DNA of 64,000 nucleotides from the NCBI GenBank assembly GCA_032622095.1, contig CP136069.1, positions 101,398,278 to 101,462,277 on the forward strand. The letters are read 5' to 3'. This stretch comes from Siphonodentalium dalli (lineage: Eukaryota; Mollusca; Scaphopoda; Gadilida; Siphonodentaliidae). Positions within the stretch are counted from its first letter, which is position 1. Each line of letters opens with the position of its first letter. Below, piece by piece: positions 33,006 through 45,950 of the stretch. Both the position numbers and the translations under genes were made by a program. Below the pieces are notes generated by a model that saw nothing but the letters and a program-made list of their open reading frames with translations, was not told the origin of the DNA and searched no databases.

Positions 33006-33590
33006 ATCTTGTCTAGCGGTTGTAACCCTTGCCAATCTGCTGGTTTCACTGTCTTAAATTCCGTATGGTTTTCTCAGGCCTTTTCTGCATTACCCCATGC
33101 GGCGGACAACATGTTTTATGGAGAAATTCACCTCCAAACGGCCAATAGCTATGCCTCTGTTTTGGGTTGGTATTCGACCTATCACTGATTGATTTCAACC
33201 TTCCCAGCTAAAGGGGTATGGAATGACTGAAGGGAATGAGTATGGACCGGGTACATACTGTTCCCATTCGGCAAAGTTATGCTCTAAATCATGCAGGGGG
33301 ACTCACAACATCATTTTCTGACAAAAACTATACAGGCAGTGCACAATGTGTAATAAAGGAAACAATACTGTGGCCGAGATGACTCTACCTGTGTGGTTGC
33401 CATTTTTGAAAAGCACCCCTCCTCCAATCAACTCGTGATCAGTCGTGCGTAACACCACTGATATGGCTGTCCTTCACACGAATTGTGTCTCTAGCTCCAG
33501 TAATCATTTGTGGAAAGTTTCATAAAAATCCAACCAATATCTCCGAAAATATTACACATTATTTTAGGGGGGGGCTTTCTTTTTCTGATG
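33006..33590. other. No recognised feature
   Basis: No supported gene or repeat. Confidence 0.3.
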
Positions 33591-33597
33591 TGTTTAT

Positions 33598-33830
33598 ATG
33601 GTCCGCGAACGCAAAACAAATGAAAGTGTCATTGACACTGTAGTTCAACGTGCAGATGGTATAATTTTATGTGTTGAGTCTGGTCGCTCAATGTCACCGT
33701 CTGATATTTGTGATGCAATTTGTTCAAAATGTCACCGTAGTTACACAAATATTGCAGAACATGTTATTTGCAACTGTTCCGTCTTCACACGGCACAATCG
33801 TTTTGACGATTCTGCGACCAATTTCACGAT
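33598..33830 (+). pseudogene. LINE C-terminal zinc-tail fragment
   Basis: The frame contains DAICSKCHRSYTNIAEHVIC, a CxxC...H...C cluster of the type found at the C-terminus of many non-LTR retrotransposons, then NCSVFTRH. It is followed by unrelated short repeats (CGATTATGCGGC, ACGATTATGCGACC). Confidence 0.6.
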
Positions 33831-33869
33831 TATGCGGCTTGACAACCACGGTGCTGCGGCAGTTTGACG

Positions 33870-34850
33870 ATTATGCGACCTTATTATACGTGATATTTTA
33901 TGACAATCTTAGATAAAGGGACTTTTTACTGAATTGGGACGACAAAGGTGGCTTCTTCTTGTTTTCATTGAATAGAGTAGACTTTGCAGGTCCACCAGGT
34001 TGACTCACGGAATACATACGGGGATGAGATCTATATATAAAATGAGTCACAATCGGCTCGGTCAAATCTAACCGCGAACCGGTCGCAAAAAGTCATTTCT
34101 TTGGATACAAGGGGACATTAATAGTTCGAAAATTAACATCCAACGTAAGCTTTGATGAGCATAAATGTAGGATTTGTAAAATTCCTACCTCAGTTGACAC
34201 AATATTCAATTAAACTCGACACAGAAATGCAGTAACAATATCAACTTTTTGGCAACGCCCTGGTTCGGCCATGACAACGACGATTGTGCGACTCGTTGAA
34301 CGGTAATTATCACGATTTGTATACGACGTATCTGAAACTGATCGGGCAGCTTAGTTCTGCATGTAAGCCCATGTATGCTGCATCAATAATGTTAGGCACC
34401 ATGGCTTCGTTGTAATGCACGAACAGAGCATGGATTCAATGCAGTACTGGATGCAATGCAGTACTTTTATGTGACTACTGATCCCCACATGTGATGCCAT
34501 AGATACCAAGCCAATTAAGAGATGTCCACCTGTTTCTGACCGAGCATGCTGACATGAACATGACCAAATGCCCAACTTACCTGAACATCTTCCCTCTTAG
34601 TGAACCCAGTGGTTTTGTAATTTTTGGAAAGTTGACTTGCTCATTCGAAAATGTCACCACTCACCATAACATGAGTTATAATATATTTAGTCATATTCTG
34701 ATTAGCAGGTAGGCCCTACACATAAGATATTGACCGTCGAGTTACTTTTATAAAGGTGTTTGTGTGAAAGTATTAGCGAAAAGTCTTCGAACGAGTGGGT
34801 GTGGGTATATCTGTAACTGAAAATAATGAGCAACACTTTTTAAAAATAAT
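33870..34850. other. No recognised feature
   Basis: AT-rich, short frames only. Confidence 0.3.
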
Positions 34851-34860
34851 AATAAAAGGG

Positions 34861-35395
34861 GTGGATACAGGGGGGGGGGGTGAACAAAAAAATTCCGGCA
34901 CGTATGCCGGGGTGGGTGGGTTTTCAAAGCCACCAATAAGCAATTTTTTCCGCAACTAAAAAAAAAATCTCCTGCTTGTTTTGGCAATGAGTTGGGCTTC
35001 AAACCCACTTTGAATGAGAGAAATAATGTAATTCTAACTGTAAACTGACTGCAGGCAGTTATCGTGTTGTATTGTGTTGCAAATTTTGAAATCCAAGATG
35101 GCCGCTGGCAGCCATGTTTTTTTGGCCGAATGACCTCAAAATGACTCATTCCTATTTACATGTCCATGTTAACATCCATGATAAATAGTATGCACAGAAA
35201 TTCATATACAGAATTTCCCCCCGCAAATCTCTGTTTTAGTGTTAAAAGGGGGGGGTGGGTGTCAAAAAATGGTCGGAAAAAACTGCCGAAAACGGTACAA
35301 AAAATTATCGAAAGGGAAAAAATGCCATACGTGCCTGAAATTGTTTTCCGACCCCCCCCCCCCCCCCCCCCCCCCTGGTGGATACGTGAAAACAT
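34861..35395. repeat. Inverted G-tract / C-tract pair
   Basis: A G run at 34870-34880 followed by TGAACAAAAAAATTCCGGCA is approximately complementary to 35320-35376, which ends in about 25 C. 35086-35120 carries a CCAAGATGGCCGCTGGCAGC motif like the repeat at 9210-9240. Probably an old foldback insertion. Confidence 0.45.
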
Positions 35396-35399
35396 TCAG

Positions 35400-36560
35400 T
35401 AAAAACCTATACAAAAATAATAGTAGAACACTTGGTTGTTTTTCTCTTGCACAGAAGTGTATTCACTTTATGTGATGATCACTGTCTCGTTAAATGCGTC
35501 AACTTGACCTGAACATTATGGCTTCGACCCCTCATGCCAAATTTTATTCCATTCAATCATCATTAACTTAAGTCACCATCAGTGTTCACGCTGGCCCAGA
35601 AATTCAGTTAGCCATTATTTTAGCCAAATGCCAATTTTTTTTAGCCACTTTGAATTTACTTTAGCCACTTGTTTTGGACAATTTTATTAGATAAATTGAA
35701 CGTATATTACATATTCTTGACAAAAGAAAACAATAACAATGTAATATGAGCAATAACATCCTGCCAAGCGATTCCACATACAATGAAAGTTTTTGGACCA
35801 TCGTAAATAAAACAAATGGCGGTGTATTAACATATAGCGAATATATGCAATACGATATCTGAACGCAACCTGAAGTTTTATTTATTCGCGAGTTTGTGCA
35901 TAGTTTTATCTATGCCTATGCGTATCTGGTGCATATTTGTTCAATTCGCGGGAAAATAGTAAGTATACCCTTGTGACTACGCAGTTAGGATAATTTTAAT
36001 CGCGGCTAGTCGGACAGATCGATCGGTTTCGTAAAAAGTTGAAATTAATTAATAGGGATATCAAACTGCAAATGGAAGAAATTCATTTTGGAAACTTGAC
36101 TCGCAACAAAAACCTCCGTCACTTAAAATGATTAAGCATCTTTCCCTTACCCCACTCAAAAGTCGCCTTTATTACAACACAAAGCGTCTGCCATTGACAC
36201 TGCATGAAATCAACACCAATGTACACCTATTACTAATTGCTCCAAGCACATCGGATCGTGTAACATACACGAGGTGGCGACGCCTTTGTTGTACGGATGT
36301 CAGGTGCGCGTAATGTCTCTTGTGTGCCTTTACTGCGGGTTCTAATCTAATTTATCAACCAGATAGACTACATGTATATCAAAGTTGATTTAAATTTTAT
36401 TTTCAAATATTATCAATCATATTTCTAGAATAAATAATGATGGACCATCACATCAAATAAACTAAATTCTGCTATTGTTTATTGATTCTAGTTAGTAATT
36501 AGACAGAACAAATGTGCAAATCTATTTACAAAATGAATGAATTGTAGGAAATAAACAATT
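35400..36560. other. No recognised feature
   Basis: Contains short TTAGCCACTT repeats at 35610-35680. No gene. Confidence 0.3.
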
Positions 36561-36800
36561 TATGGCAGTTTTCATTGTTTCATCGAAGTGATTTTTACAG
36601 TTATTTGGAATATTCCATGAAGAGCAGTTAACATGAACATTGCAGTGTATGTGATGTATATTTTATGTATTTATATATTATTATTTTTTTTTTTTTACAA
36701 ATTGTTACCCAGCTGGACGTATGTATAATTACTTTAAACTTAAAGTTAATTTGATAACCTGCCTGCACATGTGGCATTTTTATACATTCCTGATGTGGAA

Positions 36801-36932
36801 TTTACTAACATAGAACTAACGTGCTAATTTGCTAACATAAAGCATATGTGCAATTTTATAGCTCTTAAGAGCTATAAAATTGCACATATGCTTTATGTTA
36901 GCAAATTTACACGTTAGTTCTACGTTAGAAAT
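36801..36932. repeat. Long palindrome, unit 1
   Basis: Centre at 36866/36867 (GCTCTT|AAGAGC). The inner 41 bp on each side (36826-36907) are perfectly complementary with no loop; the outer 25 bp per side pair with a few mismatches. Confidence 0.95.
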
Positions 36933-37364
36933 TTGGTTGGGAATTTTCCAACGTATAACTACTGTGCATATCCGCTAACCTGACCACATGTGCAATATGT
37001 TAGTTTTTAAGCTCCGCCCATCTCACTTTTGACAGTTAAATTACAACATTAGTTCTACATTAGTTCTACGTTGGCAATCAGATTAGAAATCCGCTTAGAT
37101 CTAATGTGGTATTAGGTTAGCAGTTTTTGGTAGTTTTCATTGTTTCATCGAAGTGATTTTTACAGTTATTTGGAATATTCCATGAAGAGTAGTTAACATG
37201 AACATTGCAGTGTATGTGATGTATATTTTATGTATTTATATAGGTTTTTTTTTTTTTTTTACAAATTGTTACCCAGCTGGACGTATGTATAATTACTTTA
37301 AACTTAAAGTTAATTTGATAACCTGCCTGCACATGTGGCATTTTTATACATTCCTGATGTGGAA

Positions 37365-37496
37365 TTTACTAACATAGAACTAACGTGCTAATTTGCTAAC
37401 ATAAAGCATATGTGCAATTTTATAGCTCTTAAGAGCTATAAAATTGCACATATGCTTTATGTTAGCAAATTTACACGTTAGTTCTACGTTAGAAAT
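37365..37496. repeat. Long palindrome, unit 2
   Basis: Exact counterpart of 36801-36932, 564 bp downstream, centre at 37430/37431. Confidence 0.95.
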
Positions 37497-37969
37497 TTGG
37501 TTGGGAATTTTCCAACGTATAACTACTGTGCATATCCGCTAACCTGACCACATGTGCAATATGTTAGTTTTTAAGCTCCGCCCATCTCACTTTTGACAGT
37601 TAAATTACAACATTAGTTCTACATTAGTTCTACGTTGGCAATCAGATTAGAAATCCGCTTAGATCTAATGTGGTTTTAGGTTAGCAGTTTTTGGTAAGGG
37701 TATATGCTTAAATAAATCAAAATGCAAGTTACTCCGTGAAAACGGAATAGTTAGAGCACAACTCATACATATTCCACACGTATTTGACTGCTTCATTTGA
37801 GAAAATTTAACCATTCAGACCAGGAAGGATTTCATCGGGCATTTTTCATAATGCACTGCATGTATAGTGAAGTCTCGTGGACCAATATAGAAGGGCCTTG
37901 GTGGCAAAAATATACATTAATTGAGTAACGAGCAGATATATCTATTATATATTTTGAAAGATCTGTGTG

Positions 37970-37983
37970 TGCATGTATGTGTT

Positions 37984-38021
<38 letters not shown>

Positions 38022-38825
38022 AAATCGATGGACTCGAAAACGACAAAGCCAATTTCGATGAAATTTGGTATTTGGATGTGTTTTCGGCCGGAGACGAACA
38101 TAGGCATATTTATTTGTCCGTGCGAGGTCAACTTTTCACGTGCGGAGGTCAAATCTATTTTTACGCCGTTTTTGCGCTAATATATTTCAGTTCGGTGCTC
38201 ACAAATCGATTCGATATAGCGCGAATAATAAATTGCCAGTCATATAATTTGCACGGTTAGAATCTGTGTGGCCTCATCTTTCCAACGATATATAATATGT
38301 ATGTATCCGTTTTAGTTATCTGCCTCAATTATTAGGTACAAGTGGTACGATGCTTTTATCAGGATAAAATCAATGCGTAATTTCTATGACGTCGTCAGAG
38401 GTCATAAAGTTAGATTACGTTAACTCTCACCCTGCCGATGCATTTGACTGTGTCGCGTTAACTCATCACCGGCCGAGGTATCCGCAAATGACATTGGGCT
38501 ATATATCTCGGAAACGGGTGTAGCTATCGACTTGAAATTTGGTATGTGAATGTATCTTGCCCCGGATACGAATTTTATCGGGTCGCCGAGCACGTGCGAC
38601 GCCAGCTTCGCGCATGCGCAGACGAGATCTCGAAAACGGGTTGAGATATTGACTTTAAATTTGGTATGTGAATGTATCTTGCCCCGGATACGAATTTTAT
38701 CGGGTCGCCGAGCACGTGCGACACCAGCTTCGCGCATGCGCAGACCAGATCTAGGAAAGGGTGGAGCAATCGACTTGAAATTTGGTTTTTGAATAGCCCG
38801 GACGAAGTCGGGTCACCTTCTAGTA
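37970..38825 (-). repeat. Retroposon-like repeat with 122-bp units and GT tail
   Basis: The minus-strand head at about 38800-38825 (GACTTCGTCCGGGC) is followed by three units with CAAATTTCAAGTCGAT spaced 121-122 bp apart, then a degraded body. It ends in a CA/GT dinucleotide run (37988-38018). The units are the same as at 55597-56060, in the opposite orientation. Confidence 0.7.
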
Positions 38826-38932
38826 GGTTATATATATGAAGGGTGGTGAACAGAGTGGTAGGGTGAAGATAGAGTGGGATGCTTATAAAAATAGTAAATG
38901 GCCGAACAACATATATTATATACATTCGCGAA

Positions 38933-39072
38933 GTTTGAGTGTGCTTTATTGAGGAGTATGTCACTGTGGCCATTGGGGCACGACATTTAGTGTGAAGCGC
39001 GAACAGCTTCGCGGTTTACTCAAGGTGCGCATCGGCCGCATCACTAGACCCTTCAATAAAACACACTCAAAC
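38933..39072. mobile_element. Small MITE-like inverted repeat
   Basis: GTTTGAGTGTGCTTTATTGA (38933) is complemented at 39050-39072 with one mismatch. About 140 bp in total, no ORF. Confidence 0.65.
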
Positions 39073-39193
39073 TACAATCATTTCTTCAACAAAATTGAGA
39101 TTCCCGTAAAGTCACGTTATATAAGAATCCATACATATGTCATATATCCGTGGGTTGTGTCATGAAATTGAATTTGAAATTGAATTATTTCAG

Positions 39194-39298
39194 ACGTGGA
39201 TATGTCGTCACCAGAGGATGCCAGCAGAGCGTCGTTGAAATATCCATGTGATGATGACGCTATGACACGATTTTACCCTGAATCAAGAGTCGAAACAG
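39194..39298 (+). other. Candidate internal exon of a host gene
   Basis: The acceptor-like TGAATTATTTCAG is followed by 105 bp of open sequence (DMSSPEDASRASLKYPCDDD...) and a donor-like ACAG|GTAATT. The exon starts and ends in phase 1, compatible with the candidates at 27628 and 58529. Ser/Asp-rich; no family recognised. Confidence 0.3.
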
Positions 39299-39544
39299 GT
39301 AATTGTAAGGTGTGCCATTTAATGAAAAATATCACGAGTAACACGTTAGGATGTGGACTATATATTGATTACTTCAAACGACGAAACAATTGAATCCCAG
39401 TAAACTAATCTGTCCTATATAATATGAGTATTTGCTTACATTCAGATTAGATTCAGCTTATGTGAATACGGACGTTATGTTTAAAAATGGTTTATATTTT
39501 CTGTTTATAGCACACCTCTATTGTTAAAACCGTGCATGTATTTT

Positions 39545-40490
39545 CCATATCGCACGTATTTACCAAATTTGGTTGCCATTTTGGAAGCAATCTTGAGAAA
39601 TTTGGTCTATAAACACCGTAGTGTGACACATATAAGATAGACCAAAATATTAAACACCTTTCATACCAAAGATAGTTACGTTTTACTTGAACAAATGGTC
39701 CAAACCTGAAAAGTTACTTTATGCCAATATTTATGGAAAGTTTGTTAGAGAAAAATCCAATATTTCTGGCAATGTCAGTGGTGGCAATAGTAACAATTAA
39801 CCATGGTGCATCGGGTATGTTAGTATTCACTGTATAGAAGGCAGAATAGCCAATGTTATACATCAACCACACCTTGTAAGTGACACTGGGGCAATATCTA
39901 CCATTTCCCATATTGTGGCGGCTATTTTGGGAGCCATTTTGATCCAAAGTAACAATTTAGGTTCCATGAGTTGGAATATTCATAGGTAATGATATGCATC
40001 ACTTACATTTAAAAGTTCTGTTCATTTCTTGTTGAAATCACTAGAATTCCAATTGTGATTTTTTGTGAAATGTTATACCGCGTTCTGTAAAATCAAATTT
40101 TTAAGGGATCGGAATGGGTTTGGACCGCAATAATTGCATATTTCATGGTCAGTTAATATAAAAACCACAAAATAAGGTCACAGTTCTTAACAAGTTCCAA
40201 ACAGCATAAACTGGTCTAGATGATATTAGTGAATAAACGTCATATTTTCAACTTCCACAAAAGCCATTTTGGTGGCCACCTTGGATGAGGAGTTTCAATT
40301 TTTCACCATGAAAGTGGCATTATGTCTTAGCTTCACGAAAATATATACATTTGTATACATTTTACAAGATTTTCTCGCTATAATTTGCATCAAACTGACT
40401 TAGGGCCTAGTCTGAAAAACGGCGGCCATGATGGACGCCATCTTGTCTGGAGTCTACACGGCCATTTATTTTCTTGTTAACATCGCTTTA
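39545..40490 (+). mobile_element. Solo remnant of the outer arm of a minisatellite foldback element
   Basis: Matches the reverse complement of 59590-60500 and, in part, 51170-51490 and 63500-64000. Includes CAATATTTCTGGCAATGTCA and the motif-rich end GGCGGCCATGATGGACGCCA. It stops at about 40490, before the expected TAGTCC terminus, and runs into a LINE. Confidence 0.8.
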
Positions 40491-40509
40491 AATAGGTATT
40501 AAACTCTGG

Positions 40510-41919
40510 TCATAATTCAGACAGCTGGAATGTGTCACTCGTTAAGACGCTTTATAAAAAACGAGATAGGCAGGACCCAAATAACTATCGACCAATTGCG
40601 CTCAGTAATGGTCTAGGAAACTTTTCAAAAAAGTTATAAATAACCGAATAAACGACTATTTAGAAACACATGGTCTCATCAGTGACAATCAGTTTGGTTT
40701 TGGAAAGAATCGGAGTACGATTGACAGCGCTTATGTTTTAAAGACTTGTATAAATAAATATAAACAGAAGAAGCCTTTTATCGATTTTCAAAAAGCTTTC
40801 GATTCAGTAGATAGGTCGTTGATGTTTCAAAAGTTGCATAGCAATGTTATAAAAGGTAAAATCAATCAAATAATACAGTCCATGTATCGAATTTTAGAAA
40901 CACATGGTCTCATCAGTGACAATCAGTTTGGTTTTTGAAAGAATCGGAGTACGATTGACAGCGCTTATGTTTTAAAGACTTGTATAAATAAATATAAACA
41001 GAAGAAGCCTTTTATCGATTTTCAAAAAGCTTTCGATTCAGTAGATAGGTCGTTGAGGTTTCAAAAGTTGCATAGCAATGTTATAAAAGGTAAAATCAAT
41101 CAAATAACACAGTCCATGTATCAATCCAGTTATATTCAAGTAAAGACGGGTGCAGAAATTGGACCACCGCATCTGTCCACGATTGGAGTTAAACAAGATT
41201 TTTCATTGTCGCCTACATTGTTCAAAATATTCATCGATGACATCAAATGCTCACTTGATGTATCCGGCTGCGATCCATTATTCCTTCACAATCGTCCATT
41301 CAGTCATCTTTTATTTGCCGTCAGAAACTGAACAAGGTCTACAGAATTGTCTTGAAAAGTTAGAGAAATATACCAAATACAATGGTCTCGTGGTTAATGC
41401 AAGTAAATCAAAACGTGTGTTCTTTAGGTCAAAGAGAACTAAACGTGAACCAAGTTTCAATATAAATGCGAAATCGCTTGAATTAGTTTCAGAGTATCCA
41501 TATCTCGGGATAAAATTCACATCGACTGGTAGAACGTCAAAATCACAAGAACATACTAGCGGGGAAGCTACGAAAGCAATGTTGTTTGTAAACCATGCAG
41601 TCTGTTCCTTCAAAGATAAAGCTTTCTATTCCAACTGAATGCAAATTGTTCGACAAATTAATCAAACCGATAATGTTATATGGATGTGAGATATGGATAG
41701 GAGAAACCAATATGCTTCACTCAGATACAATATCATGTGAACAAGTCCATCTGAGGTTTTGCAAAAACAACATTAGGTGTTAACCGAAATGCTACGAATC
41801 ATGCCGTCCGCGCAGAATTGGGCATATTCCCAGTTATCCATGATGCGATTACTCAACAATTTAGATATATGAAAAAAAAATTCGAACTTTCAAGTGGGTG
41901 CTTGGTACACGATGCATTA
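40510..41919 (+). pseudogene. Non-LTR retrotransposon RT, piece 1 of 3
   Basis: Plus strand. The pre-motif segment (DPNNYRPIALSNG) is followed by motif A (FIDFQKAFDSVDR) and then a perfect in-phase 234-bp tandem duplication (40659-40892 and 40893-41126). Next come the SPTLF box and the region of the third catalytic motif, degraded at about 41310. The connection domain (VVNASKSKRVFF, PYLGIKFTSTG) leads to the C-terminal GVNRNATNHAVRAELGIFPV near 41780-41850. Several frameshifts and a TGA in the second duplicate inactivate it. It is interrupted at 41919 by a TA-flanked MITE and continues at 47756 and 52991. Confidence 0.85.
40659..41126 (+). repeat. 234-bp in-frame tandem duplication inside the RT
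   Basis: Two units of exactly 78 codons, differing at about three bases. One change makes a TGA at 40936-40938 in the second unit. Confidence 0.9.
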
Positions 41920-42559
41920 GGGGAGACCCGGGCAAAGCGGGTCGCCCGGCCAAAGTCGATCACCTTTATTATTTGATTACTATCAAATTATTCCTTATCT
42001 ATCCGTATTTTAGAATAAGGTCGTTTCGTGTTGGGTTAGTTTTTATACATTTCCACAGAGAACAAGGTATACTAAAATTGTGTAGCCCAGTAGAACATTT
42101 TCGTCGACATTTTACGATTTTACCAAATGTATAATTATTGTGCGTTTGCGCATATCTATTACGCATGTCGATGATCACATACCCATCTACCCGAATAAAT
42201 GTTGTCGATGTCTTAGGCAATACATGTGTGGAATAAGACAATATGTCAATTTGCTAAATTCGATAGGACACCCGCGTAATGACCCGGACTGTAAAAAGAT
42301 GTGATGTTGGCAAAGTGGATCGGCAAAGCGGATCATTCATAACATGACTAACTTCCGGTACACATGCCTAGATTACGCGAATTTGGACAATTTTAATAAG
42401 ATGGGTCGACAAAACTCGTGCCTTGTAGTCCAGGAGATATTGGTCGACCTCTGCACCCCCCCCCCCAGGACTCAACTTCACCCCACTAATTTTCTTCCTT
42501 AAGGTCTCCTATAATTTTGTTCACTTGTTAACAAGAACAAAAAGTGGCCGCAGAGACTC

Positions 42560-43620
42560 GAGACAAGATGGCGTCCATCATGGCGGCCATTTTTTTTAAA
42601 TACACCATGTCTCTTTGATCGCCGTTATAGTAAAGATGATATCACATGCGGTCTTGTTTTCAGCTCGATTCGTTATGCTAATATACAGCCCTTACAAATT
42701 AGCCAAAAATCCGACACCAGAATCCAATATGGCGGCCAAGATGGCCGCCGAAATGTGAAAATATGCTATTTTTCTGACATGTTACCACCTTTCGTTTGTC
42801 TCTGTGGGAATATGTTGGCATTTTTGCGTCATGTTATACATTCATCATATAGAGGGGTCATTTTCGACCACATGGGGACCATAATATACATTCATTGCGA
42901 GATATTTTTGTCCGATATCACGTTTTCCCAAATGCCGGTATAATAATAGGTCAAAGCCGAATCTACGTTAATAACGCGATGTAATGTTTCGAATCAATGA
43001 ATGTTATTGCTATTATAACAACACCCATGCATATATATGTGCAGGAGATACTCGAGCTATTCCTCTTATACCTGAGTTGAGGAATATTTACCCAAATCCA
43101 AGATGGCGGCCAAAATGGCCACCAGAAATAAAAAATCGCCGAAAATCGCCGATTTTAACATCAGTGAGCATTATTGTCATGAAAACTCCACACCTGCTTA
43201 CTATTTTGAGTTGGGAACACTTATGCGAAGAACTTTCCTTGTACCATATCCAAATAAAAGTACCCCAAATCCAAAATGGCGCCCACAATGGCGGACAGAT
43301 TTTGAAAAATCACCGAAATTCCCTCATATTCACATCATTGGGTATTATTGTCGAGACAACTCCATCCATGCGTACAGTTGAGTTGGAATTACTGAGGTGA
43401 AGTAATTACCTTACATCTCAAGCAAGAAATGGTTTTCCAAATCGAAGATGGCGGCCAAAATGGCGACCGAAATTTGATAATACGCCTACATTCCTTTACT
43501 TTCTCAGGATGGGCATCATTGTTTCGCGATTTCTACCCACCATTACATGTTGATATGTATGAATTATTCATTAGGGTTTGGCAAGTGATACTCACAGTCA
43601 ATATGGCGGCCAAACTGGCA
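42560..43620 (+). repeat. Array of AAGATGGCGGCC-containing modules (left arm)
   Basis: Modules with AAGATGGCGGCC, AAAATGGCGCCC or ATATGGCGGCC occur at about 42565, 42727, 43100, 43273, 43445 and 43601, the last four about 172, 172 and 156 bp apart, each starting a unit with a CATCANTG..ATTATTGTC-like body. The inverted counterpart lies at 46190-47280. Confidence 0.75.
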
Positions 43621-43859
43621 GCCAGAAATTGAAAAGAAGCCGATATTATCACATACTAATTTCAACTTTTTGTCATAATATCGATTTGTATAGACGAAAC
43701 GGTACATAATATAAGCCATATATTAGTTCCAATGTAAGTCGTAGCCTTTTGGAAGATGAAAACCCACAATCGCGATGTGGTATTTCAAAATCCATTCTCC
43801 ACTAAGGGCTCATACTGGCCGTAACCGTATATAGGTGCGCCGAATAGTCATATTATGAC

Positions 43860-45950
43860 TTCCAAGAATCAAAACAGTACCTGAGCTTATTCTGAATTGC
43901 CACATTCAGCATTATCTAGACCCGTTTCCGTCTCTTCGTCAGATTAATCTATCTCACTCACAACAACAGTTTACTACACTTCTTTGTAGAAGGGTGCCAC
44001 TAATCGAAATGTTTCAAACAATACATATGCCGGTGTCCAGCTCACGTGTTTGTTTCGAAAGCTTGGAATTCTTAGCGAGCTTCATTCGTGGTATAGCTTA
44101 TGGTATAATTCAGATGCTACATATGGGGTATAGGTGTCATCATGTGCGATACACTAGAAAGGTATTCGGTCGATGCGTATACTAGCTTTCAGAAGGACCT
44201 ATCTAGCTGCGTATTGTCAGCTTTTGTGGCCCAATTGGGATAACAACGTGTACACCTGGTGATCTTCCCAAACAGCCACTTCCCAATATATGGTTCATCA
44301 ATTCGCATACTCATCTAATGCACTGACGTACCCGGACAACTTCTGAATATGGCTTCGAATGTTGAAAGCCCGACATTTGACGGATGCATTTCTGCTAAGG
44401 CGTAGAAGACCATAATGCATAATATACCCAAACTTCTTGAACATGAAGAACAAGCTTGTTGGCGTCCAGCAATCGTCTCACCGAACAGATCCAAGCAGAT
44501 GATAACAATACACACGGTGCTAGTTTGTGGGTATGTGTCATGACAGTGGAAATGAAATTGGACCATGACTGCACCGCCCCTTATTTTGTTATGTTTTAGA
44601 TTCAGACAGGATCTCATGTGTGGCTTTGCTTTCCTTGTATGCTAAGGTTGTATGTTCCCATCCGTTTGGAAGCCGTTCTTAAACAGCTGGACCAGGCGTG
44701 TGCCATTGGCTACTTCTGTATAAGCCCCACCAAGACTGGAGTATAGTCTTAAAGGCGATACCTTTGATAATTTGATATGTCATTCTCACGCTGGGTGGGA
44801 TGGTTCAAGAAAGTACAAATGCTCTTGCATTCAGTTAAACGTTGGTACACCAAGTGATTTGTTGGTAACATCACCATTGCGAACATTTTCCTGCATGAGA
44901 CATTAACTGCTATATTCTAAAGTTATATATATAAAGCTATATGACCATAAAGGTCTCGTTTCCCAACGTCCACAGCCATTGCCATCGATACTGTAAATTG
45001 TTCTTTAAATACATAGTGAAATAAATGCACCACAGTTCCTGACATTTTCTTGAATAATACCGCCAACATACTAACACTAACCGTGAGAGAGGATAACAAA
45101 AAACGCATACATTCGTGCTATAAAGACATTATCCTTCAGTCCGTCCGACTGTTTTGAGGGAGGCTAGCATATTATTATCCAGACAAATATGTACGTAGTT
45201 GAATCAGAAAGGCTTCGAAACGGATGTGGAAATACAATCCTACCACACCAAATAAAACCGACACGCATGACATTCTATATCTTAAACATGCACCAGGTGT
45301 AGGGGTGGTGTATACCGTGGCCCATTTCATACCCACTATCATGGCGCATGTCCATAAACTAGCACCGCGAGCATTGTTCCACTCTGCTGGGAGATATTCG
45401 ACGAGACAAATGCGGGGCGTCACACAGGTTGCTTCGGATCATGGTCAAGAAGTATGGTAGTCTGTACACTATGGTCTTCTCCTTAGCAGATAGACATCTG
45501 TCCAAGGGAATGAGACAGCTAGCAACCTTCGAAACACTGTCGAATTTGTCCACATATGCCAATACGTTCGCTGAGTTTGTGAGTTGACGAACCATCTATT
45601 GAGAAGCGACTAGCTAACTGGTTCGCCAGGTGTACATGTCGTTATCCCCATGGGGTATGAGACACATAAAATGAGATGACCTTCTGTAAGCTTGTATAAT
45701 CATCGGTCATATACCTTCATAGTTCAAGATGACGCACAAATATCATATTGAGCAAATATTTAAAATCGTAAGCTAGACACCGGAAAATGAAATGTTTGAA
45801 ACGTTATGATTAGAGGGACCCTACTCCCAGGAAGTGGTGAATACTTTGTCGGTGTGAGCTACCTAGATTTATCAGACAAAGAAATGGAAGCTGGTCCAGA
45901 TAATTATGGACGTGACGTGGCAAATCAGAATCTGTTATCAGGTAATTGTT
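43860..45950. pseudogene. Decayed coding-like sequence in the inner arms of the palindrome
   Basis: The two inner arms encode alignable peptides in opposite orientation. One is TSTVCIVIICLDLFGETIAG (minus, about 44500) against a similar frame on the plus strand near 45360. A second is GASLWTCAMIVGMKWA (minus, about 45345) against GASLWVCVMTVEM-like codons on the plus strand near 44525. A third is an acidic segment DLSDKEMEAGPDN (plus, about 45870) against minus 43930. It is unclear which strand was coding and no family is recognised. All frames are broken. Confidence 0.4.

Larger units (their letters stand above)
36564..37694. repeat. Tandem duplication, 564-565-bp unit
   Basis: 36564-37128 and 37129-37694 are almost identical (few substitutions and a poly-T length change). 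Each unit contains one long palindrome. No ORF. Confidence 0.95.

Noticed and set aside
37832-38152. ORF with a His-Thr repeat
   Set aside because: Translation of the GT/CA dinucleotide run at 37988-38018.
45831-45941. Exon-like segment with acceptor CTACTCCCAG, donor TCAG|GTAATT and phase 1-1
   Set aside because: The same sequence occurs, decayed, in inverted form at about 43870-44000, the other arm of the palindrome, so it belongs to the mobile element and not to a host gene.
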